A stretch of DNA of 64,000 nt from Oehlia diaphana (GCA_003833135.1 QZLH01000378.1:28888-92887); one strand, 5' to 3'; shown: positions 49,102-61,920, counted from the first letter of the stretch. Notes: generated by a model from the letters alone, not told the origin. Numbers and translations are program-made.

Positions 49102-51974
49102 TAGGTATAAAAAGAGATCAATATTATTAACGAATTTCCTTTTCTTAAGATTTAAATTATCAATACTTTTTTTTAAAAAAAAATAATAAAATTGTCACCT
49201 AGAAAATTTTTCGTAACGAAATTATTGGAAAGAATAGTTTCATGGAATTTATCCCCTAATAAATAAAATTAGTCGCAATGAAATTTGGTTTTCATTAAAA
49301 TTTCCAAGTTAATTAATAATTCTCATTCTTATCGTCAATAAAAATAGGGTCAATGCTTTGTTTCCCGACATAGTACTTCATTCTCCAACCTTTTTAAGGT
49401 AATAATTTATTGACCGTAATGATAGTATTACATACATACTACAGTTACTATACTCCCTTATCTCACAAATCTGAATCATTTATCTTGAAAGCCTTATACA
49501 ATGGGTTGTATGGAGAATGCTATCGGCTTAGAAAATGAATTCCTTTATTTTTTTGCCAATTATAGACTAATTAATTAATTATTCAAAAATTTCCATAATG
49601 GTAATCTGTCGCACATGTCATTTTAAAACAATAACTGCAAAATTTTTATATTTTCATTGAACTTCGTTTTCGTTTTTCATTTAGAAAATAATTATTTCAA
49701 AGTATCTATCGATTTATCGATTTTCACATTTTTTATCTGCCCCAAAAAAATATTATTATTAGTACTATTTTTAGAATTCGATGAGTCATTATGGATCAGA
49801 AATTTTTTAACAAAATGTTTTAACTAATCATTTTCATCATCGTTTCCTTCTTCCGAAAAAGGATATTTTTTCGTATTCTTTAAGGAAAAATTATTATAAC
49901 GATAATAATTCTAAGATATATAAGAAATCTTTTAAATAAGAATATTTTGTATTTTCCAAAAAGAAGAAATTCAATGATTACAATCGTTGTCACACTATTT
50001 CTTGTTCTTCATTTTTAAGGTAACTGGCTTTTTTTTTTTTTTAAAAAAAAAATGTTCATTTACATTGAATCATTTCTAAAATATATTTATAATATTTTCG
50101 GATTTTTTTTCGGTATAATTCTTCGATCTATAAAAGATGGATTAATGATATCCCATTGATCTATTGTTACGTATATATGCAGATAAAAAAAGATTTATTG
50201 TAAGTTACCATTTATTCTATTAAAAGTATTTATTTGATTGTTTTTTTATTTACTTATTTACTTATAATTATTTATTTGATTTTGCTTCATTTAAAGTCTA
50301 AAGAATTTAATTATTATTTAATTTTTAATTGGATCGGTCTTTAAATAGCAATTTCAAATGATGAAAGAAAGTTTTAATGTTTAGAAATAATTCAAAAAGA
50401 TGGATATAATCTTTCTATATACGAAATTTTGATGATGGATTTGCTCATTTTCTCTTTCATTCTTTGTTAATGACAAAATTTTGTTGTTTTTTGTATATGT
50501 CGGTAAAAGTTCTCCACTTTGATAAGGTCAATTCGGTAATTACCGAAGTACCGAAAGTAACGGCGAAAACCGAAATCTACTGTTGCTCTAAAATGGTTAA
50601 TAATTACAGAATTTATTACGTGAAGTTATTTTCGTTTTTTGGCTTATAAATGGTAAACATTGTATATATAGAGACGTATTTGAAAATGAAAATAAAAAAA
50701 AAAAAAATTGTGACGACATCAACAAATTGTGATTTATTAATAAATCTAATATGTAACTGTCTACCTTAAAGATGTTGTTTGCTTATTAAATATAAATCAG
50801 TTTTTTGAATCAAAATTTTTTATTTTTGGTTGGTTTAAAAAGTTACGTCATCCCCAAGAAATCTTGGTACTGGTTGTACAGCACATAAGTGAAGAGCTGA
50901 CTAAACAAGAATTTTTGGACTAAATTTAGATATTAGCTTAGCTAATATTATTTCGAAAATAATAATTTCTTTTGTAAGATATAAAATATAAATAATTATA
51001 ATTTAAAAATCAGTATTTTGTAATTTTTTTTTTTTTTTCTCATTTCCAACCTTCATACATTCGGATTCGGTGATCAGTTCTAAATTCGGAAATAAGAAGA
51101 TTCTTAAGAATTTGGAATTGAGAATAATTAGAAGAATAACTGGAAGCAAGTTACTATACAATCTTCCTAATATATTTCAGCGTCTTCTATTAGTTGAATA
51201 TTCTACGGTTCTTGTGCTAAATTTTATTTTATCATGAACAAACATAAAGAAATTTTATTACCATAATTTTTACTATCTGAAAATTCTAAAAATATCTGAA
51301 TTCTTAATATTTCCATATATCTTTCATATTAGAAAAGCTTTTAAAAAGAAAAAAAAAAACAATAAAAACTGTTTTGAATTAACCATATTACCATTCAATA
51401 ATTTCCCAATATGTGCAAAACTAATAAATACCAAATCAAGGGACATGAAATGTGGGGAGGGGTTTGTTGCACGGGCTATTTTATTCAGTTGATACCTTTT
51501 TAATTCTCCTTGATAAACCTTATTCATTATCAATATTATCAAAAGAATTTTTAAATTTTATTTATTTATTTATTTTTTTTTTTAAAAAAAAAATGAAAAT
51601 GAATGAAGATATTACATAAATAAATATATACGAAAATCATTCAGCAAAGTGGTAAACAATGATTATTTATCCCCTGATCATCTATTTTAAATTACCATGA
51701 GATTTCCCGACTCCTTAAAAATGGCCATTTTTGGTTAGTGTTTTTTATAAGTTATAAATACACACTCCTTTCAAAAGAGTTCCCATTTATACTTTCAGTT
51801 ATTAATATAAAAAGCCTTCAAATTCCTTGATAAATTATTAAGGAATATTCTTAAAATTAAAAATAAGTTATAATTCCTTTTGTTGTTTGAAGAAAATATT
51901 TATTTGTAAGTTAAAGCTTAAAATTATTACTAATTTAATTAGTTTATAAAAGTATGATTTCTTTAATTTCTAAT

Positions 51975-51976
<2 letters not shown>
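49102..51976. other. Gene-free stretch
   Basis: About 2.9 kb with no gene I can support. It contains T-run/A-run junctions near 50,029-50,051 and 51,575-51,593, and the palindrome tcggtaattaccga near 50,533. Confidence 0.5.

Positions 51977-52016
<40 letters not shown>
51977..52016. repeat. Poly-T tract of 40
   Basis: An uninterrupted T40, the longest homopolymer in the window, 190 bp before the kinase-like gene start. It may act as a nucleosome-excluding promoter element; its true length is uncertain because long homopolymers assemble poorly. Confidence 0.8.
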
Positions 52017-52020
<4 letters not shown>

Positions 52021-52205
52021 TCAAATAAGTGACGATCCAATTAATAAGAATTTTAAGAAGAAAATAAATAATACGGTTTGTGAAGGTCTTTATTGTCAGC
52101 GGTATGAGTTTGTAATAGACAGAACCATGAATTCATGGTTACAAACCTGCAAATAAATATTTTTATAATGCAGGTCATATTTAATAATGCAGGTCATATC
52201 CCAAG

Positions 52206-53689
52206 ATGGAAGAGGACAGTTATCAAGGACATAAGTTTATTCCGAAAGAGTTAAAGAACTGTCCCGAATGCGGGAAACCTAGAATATCTTTCGGATGGTG
52301 CAAGGATTGTGAAACTAATTCCATGAAGGAAAACTTTCTTTATTGGACTTCTGAGAATAAAGAGATTGATGAATTAATTCGGCATACTCAACTTAATGCA
52401 TCTCAAACTTGCGATTATTTGGAGTGGATCCCGTTCGAGAAATTTGAAATGGTAAAATACATTGGTAGTGGTGGATTTGGTAGTGTTTACTCAGCACTTT
52501 GGATGGAAGGACCAAGATGGAATTGGGATGATGGTGCGCAAGAGTGGGCTCGAGCTGGCCCTATGACTGTTGCTTTGAAACGTCTTGATAATTCACAGAA
52601 AATTTCGAGCTCTTTCATCAATCAGGTAATGATAATAATAATATTATTAAGCACTTTTTCGGTAAAATTATTTTCCGATCTTTAGTAACGTTTTATCTCA
52701 TCTACAATCTATTGCATCTATGAAGATTTAAAGTTGTACTAGTTGTACTAATAATTTTTTGCATAATGGTGATAATCATTTATTTATAGATTAAAACGTA
52801 TCACAAATGCTTGCAATCGGCATCGTTAGCTGAGACATTTGGAATTACAAAAGATCCAACATCTAATTATATGATAGTTATGAAATATTACGAAAATGGT
52901 AACTTATATCAATATCTAGACCGTTCTAATGGAATTCTTTCTTGGAGGGATATGATTGATATGTTGTGGGGAATAGCTGGAGGTCTTGAAAGAATCCATG
53001 CTGAAGGTAAAGTTCATAAGAATCTTCACGGAGGAAATTTACTTATTGAGGACGAAAAAATTTCAACTGACGCACGTATTGGAGATGTGGGCCTTTATGG
53101 ACCAAGCTATAATATTAATAATATTAAAAATGAAAATCCCAATCAAATTTATGGGGTTTTGCCATACGTTGCACCGGAAGTTTTACGTGGTAAGAATTAC
53201 AGTACCGCTTCCGACATATTTTCATTCGGTATTATCATGAATACTCTTGCAACTGGGCAAAGACCTTGGTATAATAGAGCACACGACTATAATTTGGCAA
53301 ATGATATATGTAACGGTTTAAGACCTGCAATCCCAGATGATACACCAAAATTTTATGCAGATTTAATGGAACAATGTTGGAATGATGAACCAGAAAAACG
53401 ACCGACTGCTTCTTATTTAAATGAAAAATTAGGCGAGTGGATTACTTTAATTTGTGACGATCCGAGTCCTTCTCAAATTTCAGATGAAAGTTCTATTGCC
53501 GAAGAGAAAAGGTGGAAGATGATTTCACAATCGTCTAAAAAATATAGTCATCCAGAGAAGCATCCCGATGCATACTATACAAGTAGGCCTTTGTGGTTTC
53601 ATGGATTGTCAAGTAATATGACGAAATGCCATTCCAATTACAGTGGTAAGGTTTCTCTTTTTGACGAGTTTCGCATGATCAGAAGTTAA
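52206..53689 (+). CDS. Kinase-like protein, copy B (predicted pseudokinase)
   Basis: Two exons, 52,206-52,625 and 52,790-53,689, GT...AG intron of 164 bp, 439 residues. The N-terminus has a CPEC...CKDC four-Cys module (residues 19-35), probably zinc-binding. The kinase fold follows: glycine loop IGSGGFGSVY (about 86-95), the lysine of VALK (Lys125), catalytic loop VHKNLHGGNLL (215-225), metal-loop IGDVG (Asp239), APE (268-270), and the C-lobe (DIFSFGIIMNTL; CWNDEPEKRPTASYL). The HRD Asp is Asn218, while Asn223 and Asp239 are kept, so phosphotransfer is probably lost or very weak; the role may be scaffold-like. This is inferred. The four-Cys-kinase layout is common in Rhizophagus. Copy A at 31.5 kb has the same Asn. 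Confidence 0.92.
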
Positions 53690-56600
53690 TTACGTTGCTT
53701 TGGCTATACAGTATATTAGACTGTGTAAGTTGCGCTATTTTTTTTTTCCCATCTTTCGACCGTATATCACTATCAAAGCAAAAATTCGGAATTTATACCA
53801 AAAAAACCGGATAGAAATTTATGAATATTTTAAGCACTTTAACTAAGTTTATAAAATTATGCTAATTTTTATTATGTACCAAATTACAATTATATGATTA
53901 TCTGATTATTTTTACTTTTATTAGTTATCAAATTATAGTTTTTACAAATTGTTTATGTGATATGTGATTAGAAATCAATATTATTATTATTATTATTTAA
54001 AATTATGATACTTTTGGTTTTTATTAAGTTTAACTTATTACTAATTTTGGCTGCATTTTTTATTTATTTATTTTTTTTTTTAAAAAAAAAAATAGTTGAT
54101 GTTAATTACTATATACTGTAATTTAACTATATTATAACTTTGATGTATCAAGAAGCAGTTCGGAATTCCAAGGGTGCTAAAAAGTTGAAACGGACATTTT
54201 TCTGAATGTGTCCAAAATTTTCCGAACCTCTTTTTTTTTATATAAAACCTTGATTCTGGCATTATAAGTTTGGCCAAAATTAAGGAAAATGTACAAAAGT
54301 TAATCGGAAAATCGATGGTCCGAATTTCCTAAAAAAATAAAACCCCCTTAAAAACCCCTTCAATTGTAAAACAATTAAAAAAATTACCCCAACAAAAATG
54401 TCAAACAGAGAAGTTTCTTTCTTTGTCGAACTGTCTTTTTAAGCAAACTCCCATTATTTATTTAATATATGGTAAAGTTTTATTATATTGAAACACTAAA
54501 AATAGGGATTATTTAAAAATTTATTAATATTATTCAAAATATCCTATTGATGTACGAATTAGTATAAATTAATTAGGTTTACAAAGATATCTTGTAACAA
54601 AGATATCTTATCTCTTTATTATTTTATTATTTTTAAATATAAATAATGATTTACTTAAAATTATGTATAATAATATTTTTATGCAGATCGGAGCAGCGGA
54701 CTTTAAATTCCGTTTAATTACATATTTATACGAAAATATCCTATCAATTTATAATACAAAGCAAAGCACAAAATCATCATTCATTGTCAATGAATATATT
54801 TGTAACTCAAACTTATATATAGTGTTCCTTGCATCCCGAAATTTGAACCGAAATAAACATAGTCGATCGGCCCGTAATCTCGATCCTCTTATCAGATTAA
54901 GCCAAATTTAACCATTTTAGGTTAATTTGATATTGGCTGAATAGTTTACTTTCAAAAAAATTACTAATTCATCAAGGGAATAAATAATAATTATTATTAA
55001 TTCTTTCATTTTGACAGCATTTACGCCCCCAAAAAAATAATTAATCCCGAGAAAAAATTCGGCTCGTCGATTAAAAAAAATAATTATCGGTGAATCATAA
55101 ATCCGGTTTCGTAATCTTAATTTTTCATATTTTAACATCTTTGAATAAATGGTAAGAATGTAAGTAATATTTTTTTTTTTTTCTAAATATTTAGAAAAAG
55201 CTGCAAAAAAAAGTATTTACAGTACTATTTTCATAAATAATTTAATTCATTATGTTATATTAACATTCTAAGAAAAGAATTTTCAAGTTGAGTGTCAGCC
55301 GTTTTTTTGCTTAGTTTTGGGCATCGACCGAAGAAAATAATTTCTTATACAGTACAAATAATTAAGTTATTCGAAACCAAAAATTAAAATAAAATAAAAA
55401 AACGCGAACGAGTGTTCGATTCGGTATAAATTCAGATTCAAAAAAAAAAAAAGGAACAAACCGGATTCAAATTGAATTTACGAAAATACAAAGCGTTATA
55501 GAGTAGTCAAAAAAATCATATATTTTGGTTCTCCTTTCTTGATAAATATTACCTCCTCAAATCTCGATTACAAATCTGTTCAGCAATTTTATTTAAATAA
55601 TATATTCTTATCTGGATCATGTGCTTTATATCAAAAGACTCCGACGGAGTTTCTGACACAACACAATTTTATTACCAGTTCCGACAATAACAATTCTCAT
55701 AATTATTGGAAGGTCTATAAGAAATATATCTCTTAATTGGACGTAATGTGAAAGTTTAACTGATATATGCAAAATGCTATATTGCGTGCAAAATTATGTA
55801 AAAGAGCATCAAAATTGCCAAAATTGAAATACAGAACTTGATTTTCAGTTACTATCTGATACAAAACATAACGTGCCGCCTAAATAGGAATAAGCGCTCT
55901 CGTGTGATGTCAAATGTCATTTACATCATGAGATAACAATGAGGTCGGTTTGTATAACCGTAAGTCTTTTAATTAAATGTTATAGTAGCTATCTTTCATT
56001 GTTAATAGCCTCAAAAAGACAAATTAAAGTTCATGATTTGAAAGTGTAAATACGGATCAGCATATCAAATGACTCATTGTGAACGCAAATCAATTAGTTT
56101 CTAAAAAAGACTTTATTCATGTTTTTAGAAAGTTATTATCACATGTAAATTAGAGAGCTAAATAAAATGACTAAATCATGATTAAGCTCCTTTAATCTCA
56201 AGCCAAAATCATTCATTTATTCATTTAACGGTTAAAAGTAAATAAGTTCCAAAAATAAATAATTATTTTTAGTTTTTTTTCTTGAACTCCTTAATTTGGC
56301 TCGATACCTGTTAAAAATAGAATAAAGGGAGTTTCAGTTGAAAAGTGATGGGCGAGTATAAAGAGTATCAGGTTCAAAGTTATAGTTTATTACGTAAATC
56401 ACCCTGAAAATGGTTGATTACTTTTTTAAAAATGAAGAATAATAAAAACATTTCTGCTAGTATTATAAAAAAATTAACAATGACATGCTTTTTTTAGAGA
56501 ATAACAAAAAAACCACAATTTCCTTTTTTACTTGTTTGAAAGGGATTTTCATGTTGATTAACCAAAATTAATTATCGGAGTTTGTTTACCTTAAGGAGTA

Positions 56601-57479
56601 AATGAGTAATGAAACATTTACTGATCACGTGATCGTTTTGCCAAGAAAAATCTTAATTAGCAGATATGTATAACCAAAAACAGAATAATAATTTTCTCTA
56701 GCCTATTCTAATATAGTTCTGGCCATTAATTAACTTTTTTCAATGATCCGCATAATATCACCCATTCACGCTCTATTATACATTTAATCTCACCTATTTC
56801 GAAAAATTAAAAGCGCAATGGTGTTACTAAATTTATTTCGTAACTAAATGGTCGACTTTGTTGACTTCAAAGTTGCATACAAATTAGCTCAAATAAGAGC
56901 TTTTCTTTTCTTTTATTTTGCAAATCCAGATCAATGATTTTGTCCACATCATGAGATTTTTAGGTAGATCGGTCCATGTAATTTCACATGAATTAGTTCA
57001 GAAATATGTGGATTTCCATATATTCTCATATACCCTACGCGGATTCACATCGAATTTTCGTGTTTTGTCACAGGATATTTGGAAAATATTAGAACTATTC
57101 AGATTTACACATATTTTCACAATATTCGATGTGAATTTCCATGTGGATTTTAAGTGGAAAATGAATCAAAATACTAATGATTAGATCTAAAGTATATACT
57201 GTATACCTCGTATTAACGTAGCAAGGCATGCTAAATGATTATTGTTTTTTTTTTCTTCTCTCTTTTTTATAGCCACCAAGTACCAACTCTCGTTTATTCG
57301 ATCTGAAGTATCGTATTAAATAAGGTAATTTTTCTTTCTATAATAATTACATAAAGATTTATTGGAAATTAAAATGAGCCTGAACTTTTATTTAAAAAAA
57401 AATTTTCTTAATTTTTCATGACTCATAAAGTTTTGCGATCACTTTTTTCGCGCAGAATATTCATGATTTTATATTAAGG
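53690..57479. other. Long gene-free stretch
   Basis: About 3.8 kb. Open frames here (for example near 54,663, 55,539 and 56,918) are short and show no domain. Around 56,990-57,160 the words atgtggatttccatat and atgtgaatttccatgtggat recur, a diverged self-complementary repeat. A T-run/A-run junction lies near 54,068-54,091. Confidence 0.5.
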
Positions 57480-57820
57480 TAATAACAATTCCAATGCTTT
57501 TAATTCACGACCTCGTGACTGTAAGTCCTTATTGTATAATGATAGTCTTCGAGATGCTATACATACATATAATCTTTTGAATAATCGATCAATTAATAAA
57601 CTTATCACGTGGATAAAGGGTTAAATAGATCGATTCGATAAATTTAATTGCAAATATTTTACAAATGGATATAATGGTACATCTTTAAAAAAAATAATTG
57701 GAAATTTGTTGAAATGTGTAGAACTAGATAATTCCAACTATTATAAACTTACTGACATTATCGTTATTTCGACCCTGAAAAACGTCCAAACTAATATCTA
57801 AATCTTGTACTCACTAACAA
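57480..57820 (+). pseudogene. Unrecognised coding relic
   Basis: After an AG near 57,479 one frame reads NNNSNAFNSRPRDCKSLLYN and continues as SLRDAIHTYNLLNNRSINKL to a TAA near 57,622. The same frame continues beyond as a coherent, Lys/Asn-rich stretch (GYNGTSLKKIIGNLLKCVEL) to about 57,800. It reads like diverged coding sequence with one stop. I do not recognise a family. Confidence 0.3.
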
Positions 57821-58477
57821 TATATACTCCTGGTTTCATCTTATCAACAAAAAAATAAGGTTGTCCCGAAAGAATTAAAAGATTGCCTTTTTTTGCACTT
57901 ATGCCGGTCAAAGTCTTCATAATTTTGGCCAGAATCGCCATAATGCGGGCAAGGGTGAGAATTTCTTAATAACAGCAAAATACGATAATTTTTATAAAAC
58001 CCGAGCGATACATAAACAGGCTGTCAAACCTTTTTTGAATTTAGGATTCAAGAACTGTCATCAGCGCCTAACTAAAATAAAAAAATTTTTTATGCGACTT
58101 TATCATAAATTTTCAATAAAATGTAGTATTATATAAACAACCATTAAGGCCCTTTGCTAATATAAAAAAAAAAATTTTGTAAATACTTAATGTAAAAAAC
58201 AAAAGTTATCAAAATTTAAACTCAAATACTTCTATATAATTTATTTAAAACATAAAATTTGATTACATTCGTAAATTATAAGTAATTTCAGTTATTATCA
58301 TAGTACATATATAATCTTTATTGATTGAGATACTAGAACATACAGCTTAAAATTCTTATTTCATTTAAATATTTTTTTTTTTTTTTTTAGAAAAAAGTAT
58401 CTAATAAAATAAAGATTCAAGATATAGTTTAGCTTAATTAATTCTCACTTAATATCTTAATTGATGAATTTAAATTA
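57821..58477. other. Intergenic
   Basis: No clear gene. Near 57,862 the words for VPKELKDC resemble the start of the kinase-like genes' N-terminal module (IPKELKNC) but the match does not continue. Confidence 0.4.
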
Positions 58478-59146
58478 TTAATAATCATTTTGAGTCTGGG
58501 CTCCATCTTGCATATTTTCGGCGCTCATATTTTCATTATCTGAGTATACTTGAATACTCACAGTGTCGAAAGTTTGTTGTTGAGTGTTATTGTTGTAATT
58601 CTCAACAGATAACTGAAATTGTTGCTGAAGTGGTTGGATTAATGTATTATAATGATTTAAAAACTGAATAATACAATTATTATTTAAGAGTTGCGCGATT
58701 TCAAATGAATGTAATTCTGTGTACGTGACATGATAGATAAGCATATCATATGGCGAAGGCAAATAAAATTCAAATGTATTTTGAGGTGTAGGAGACACAA
58801 TATTTATGTGCGTACCATCGTTAATTAAAATGTTGGGTTCATTATTATTGTTATTTAAAGAGTTACTATCTGATGAATATACTTGAGAGTTAGATTGAAA
58901 CCCGAAAAATTGTTGTTGGATACCATTTGGTTGATAAATTTGAGATTCAACGAATTGTCGAATTAAAAATTGTATATTGTAATGATGTGGAAATTGATAT
59001 TCAGGGATATGAGATAAATTAATACCATTATTCAAGAGTTGAGCGATTTCAAATAGATTCAATGCGGTATATGTAACGCAGTATATACGTGTATCATTTG
59101 GTAAAGGCAAATAAAATTTAAATGTTTTATGAGTAGTAGAATCCAT
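58478..59146 (-). CDS. Two-module Asn/Gln-rich protein of unknown function
   Basis: Intronless, 222 residues, ATG at 59,146. The protein is an internal duplication of a roughly 100-residue module. Residues 8-40 (TFKFYLPLPNDTRIYCVTYT ... FEIAQLLNN) match residues 124-156 (TFEFYLPSPYDMLIYHVTYT ... FEIAQLLNN). Each is followed at similar spacing by IQFL, QQQF and QVYS..D. Linkers are rich in Asn, Gln and Ser. There is no signal peptide, membrane segment or known domain. The open frame and maintained internal repeat argue that it is a real gene. The name of the family is unknown to me. Confidence 0.75.
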   Translation of the reverse strand: MDSTTHKTFKFYLPLPNDTRIYCVTYTALNLFEIAQLLNNGINLSHIPEYQFPHHYNIQFLIRQFVESQIYQPNGIQQQFFGFQSNSQVYSSDSNSLNNNNNEPNILINDGTHINIVSPTPQNTFEFYLPSPYDMLIYHVTYTELHSFEIAQLLNNNCIIQFLNHYNTLIQPLQQQFQLSVENYNNNTQQQTFDTVSIQVYSDNENMSAENMQDGAQTQNDY

Positions 59147-61446
59147 TTTTAATTAAAAGATGAGAATTATTTCAAATTTGAATTTTTGAGAAAAACAAAA
59201 AGATAAGTCTTTATATACTGTAGTTGTCTGATAGGATAACTGAAATTATTAAGAATGTTTTTTTTTATGCGTCTTTTTATGTATAGTACTTATTTATTGC
59301 ATATTTGTTTTGGGCGTATTTGAAAAAAAATTGCATATTTGTTGTGGCATATGTCTAAATTTGGGTGTGATTTGAAAAAAACAAACTTTACCTCTTTTTT
59401 TCTGATCTAGATTTTAGTGGTTGAAAAAAATATGCGCACAAGATTCTTTAATTAGTTAGACAAATCAAATCAAATCATCACATTTATCACATGGGCTTTT
59501 ACTTACTGTGCCACATTGACTTCTTTCCGTGATATGAAAAAAATTTCGTACCACATTAATTTCCGATAACGGGATTATCTTCCGGTGATAATGCATTGCT
59601 AAAAAAGGCAACAAGATAGAAGAGTTGAAAACGTAAATATTTTGATGCTTACAAAATTTGACATTATCTAATTTCGTAAATGTTATTTAATCGCAATCAA
59701 ATATTGTTTTTTTTAGAAAAATTGTAACTAAAATTCTTCGGAAAATATTGGGTTCATTGAAAAAAAATTCGATGATTAGATAAAGCCATAAGGTGATCAT
59801 CATATGCAAATCAACTCTTTTTGTTTTGAAAATAAAAATGATCAATTCTAGAACAATAAATAAACAAGCTTATTTTGAAATAAATATTATTCTAATAAGG
59901 GAATAACAATTTTTCGAACCTCAATATAAAACATTCAATACAAAATTGACAATTTAGCTAAAAATAGGTTAATAAGAACCTAAAACTATGGAATCTTTTT
60001 TTAATTGGTTTTAAAAAAAATTAACCATCCCTTCAGATAAGAGATTAATAATTTGCCGCATGATGTTTAAATTTAATGTTTGGACTTTTAAGTGTAATTA
60101 CATACCAAAGATTCCTACAAATGCAAAATTATTATAATTCTAATCCTCTTAATGAGACAAATATAATAAATCTAAATCATGAAAATCCAATCATTGGATG
60201 ATTTTTAAATTTAAATTATATGAACTTACAAAGCTTCAAAGCTTGCATAATAGTTACGAACCTATAATTATAAAAATATTATTCTATAAAAACTTATGCA
60301 ATATTATACCTACTATAACATTAAATTTTATGATAAGAGTACTTGGGAAGAACATTGAAATCACATGGAAAATATTTTTTCTAGGATATTATAAAAAATC
60401 AATTACTAGCATATCTCAGAATTGATGCAGCCATTATTGCAAATAGAGAATATATTTAGCTTAAATTTTTATCTTTAATATATAATATATATGTAAATTT
60501 TTTTGCATTGAAACTTGGCCAGATCATTTAGACCACCAACTTATATTACACACAATACAAAACAATACACTACTTTTTTTATTTTTTATAGAGGTGTTTG
60601 TTTTTTTTTTCGAGAATCATATCTAAAATTTTAGATAGGAATTATGTATAAAAAAAAAAGTTTTTTATATGGGGGTGTTTTTTTAAACTTTTTTTTTTTA
60701 TCCGCAAAGAACTCAAAAAAATTGCATCAAATAACAGATTAAGATAAGAAAGGATCTAGATAATTAATTGCGTTAGGAATTTAATTGATTTAATCGCCGA
60801 TCCGTCTAAAATCGGCACTGCGTCACTAATAAAATTCGGGGTTAAATTTGCCGATTTTGTGCCACTAACTTCAAAAAAGGATATTTCATAATAGCTTTTT
60901 TTTTTTTTTTGAGTGGTCTCCCGGACTATCAATCTAACCAAAAAGAATATAATATTTTATAATAGATTAGTCAACTTTGGACATGATCAGCATTCACTAA
61001 TTAATTATTTTAACTATATAATATAGAGAGCCAAAAGAAATAAAAAACCTATAGTACACTTTTCAGGATGTCCCTTTATGGTAGGGATATTATTACGGAA
61101 TAGGTCAGGAGCAGACAAACCGCACATTACGCAATTCACAATTATTATTTAGGATAAATAATCTTTTAATAAATTTAATATACATTGCACAATTCAAAAT
61201 CATTTGTCTTTAGATACCCTTCCGTTATCCTTTAATAAATTTGATATGAATAACTTTTATCAAAAATTAATTGAATTAAAGATACTCACTATATTAATAA
61301 AGAGAATGAAGTTGTAAATCGCATCTTGTAAAAATATTTAAATAACGACACTTTTCTTCGTAAAATTATATACTAAAAACATTACATCATTTTACAAGAA
61401 CAGCCTAAAACACACTTTTATTTTTGCATTCTCTTTTCTCTTCACG
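59147..61446. other. Gene-free stretch
   Basis: No gene seen on either strand. An inverted pair aaaatcggca / tgccgatttt lies near 60,808 and 60,849 inside a minus-strand open frame (60,756-60,941) that I could not assign. The word gcatatttgtt recurs near 59,299 and 59,333. Confidence 0.45.
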
Positions 61447-61920
61447 ATGATAACATTTTCTGCTCAATTTTTTAAAATATGCACTTTCTTTTTAGTTGTT
61501 ATCATAACAACAACTGCAGGAGTATCTATTTCATCTATTTCCAAGAGAGAAACGGTTGGTAGCCAGATCGCAACTATCCTCAGTTTGTAAATTCCGTGTG
61601 CAGATCACTGACCTCAATGACTGTTCAATGTACCGATCCTAATAATAATAATGTAAGGACTAGTTACGAACAACAATGTAATCTAGGCGAAAACTGTGTT
61701 GATTTTCTTCTTAGCGATGAAGTACCATTTGCAATGTGTATCTCAGCAAACAAACTTTTGACTTGGACTAATGGCAATCATAATGATAGGAACTATTAGA
61801 TTTGATACAGGTGTTAGCGGTGAAAGTAAATCAATTGGAATTAATACATATGATACAAATGGAAACCCAATACAAAAAAGAGTGAATAAGAAATATGAGA
61901 AAAAAAATGAGACAAAATAG
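61447..61920 (+). pseudogene. Secreted Cys-containing protein gene, frameshifted
   Basis: The ATG at 61,447 starts a signal peptide (ICTFFLVVIITTTAGVS) followed by a Kex2-type site (SISKRETVGS). The first frame stops near 61,590. One frame over the text continues as NYPQFVNSVCRSLTSMTVQC, then SYEQQCNLGENCVDFLL and VPFAMCI, giving several regularly spaced Cys. It stops at 61,799, and one frame over again continues as TIRFDTGVSGESKSIGINTY to the TAG at 61,920. With single-base shifts near 61,570 and 61,790, this is most simply one secreted protein of about 155 residues that has decayed or carries sequencing errors. Small secreted proteins are candidate symbiosis effectors; no role can be assigned. 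Confidence 0.65.

Noticed and set aside
52986..53240. 84-codon frame inside kinase-like copy B
   Set aside because: Alternate-frame shadow of exon 2.
56918..57184. 88-codon plus-strand frame
   Set aside because: Built from a self-complementary repeat (atgtgaatttccatgtggat variants), not protein-like conservation.
60756..60941. Minus-strand 61-codon frame with a protein-like tail
   Set aside because: Lies on an inverted repeat (aaaatcggca/tgccgatttt), has a poly-Lys stretch from a T-run, and no start or domain support.
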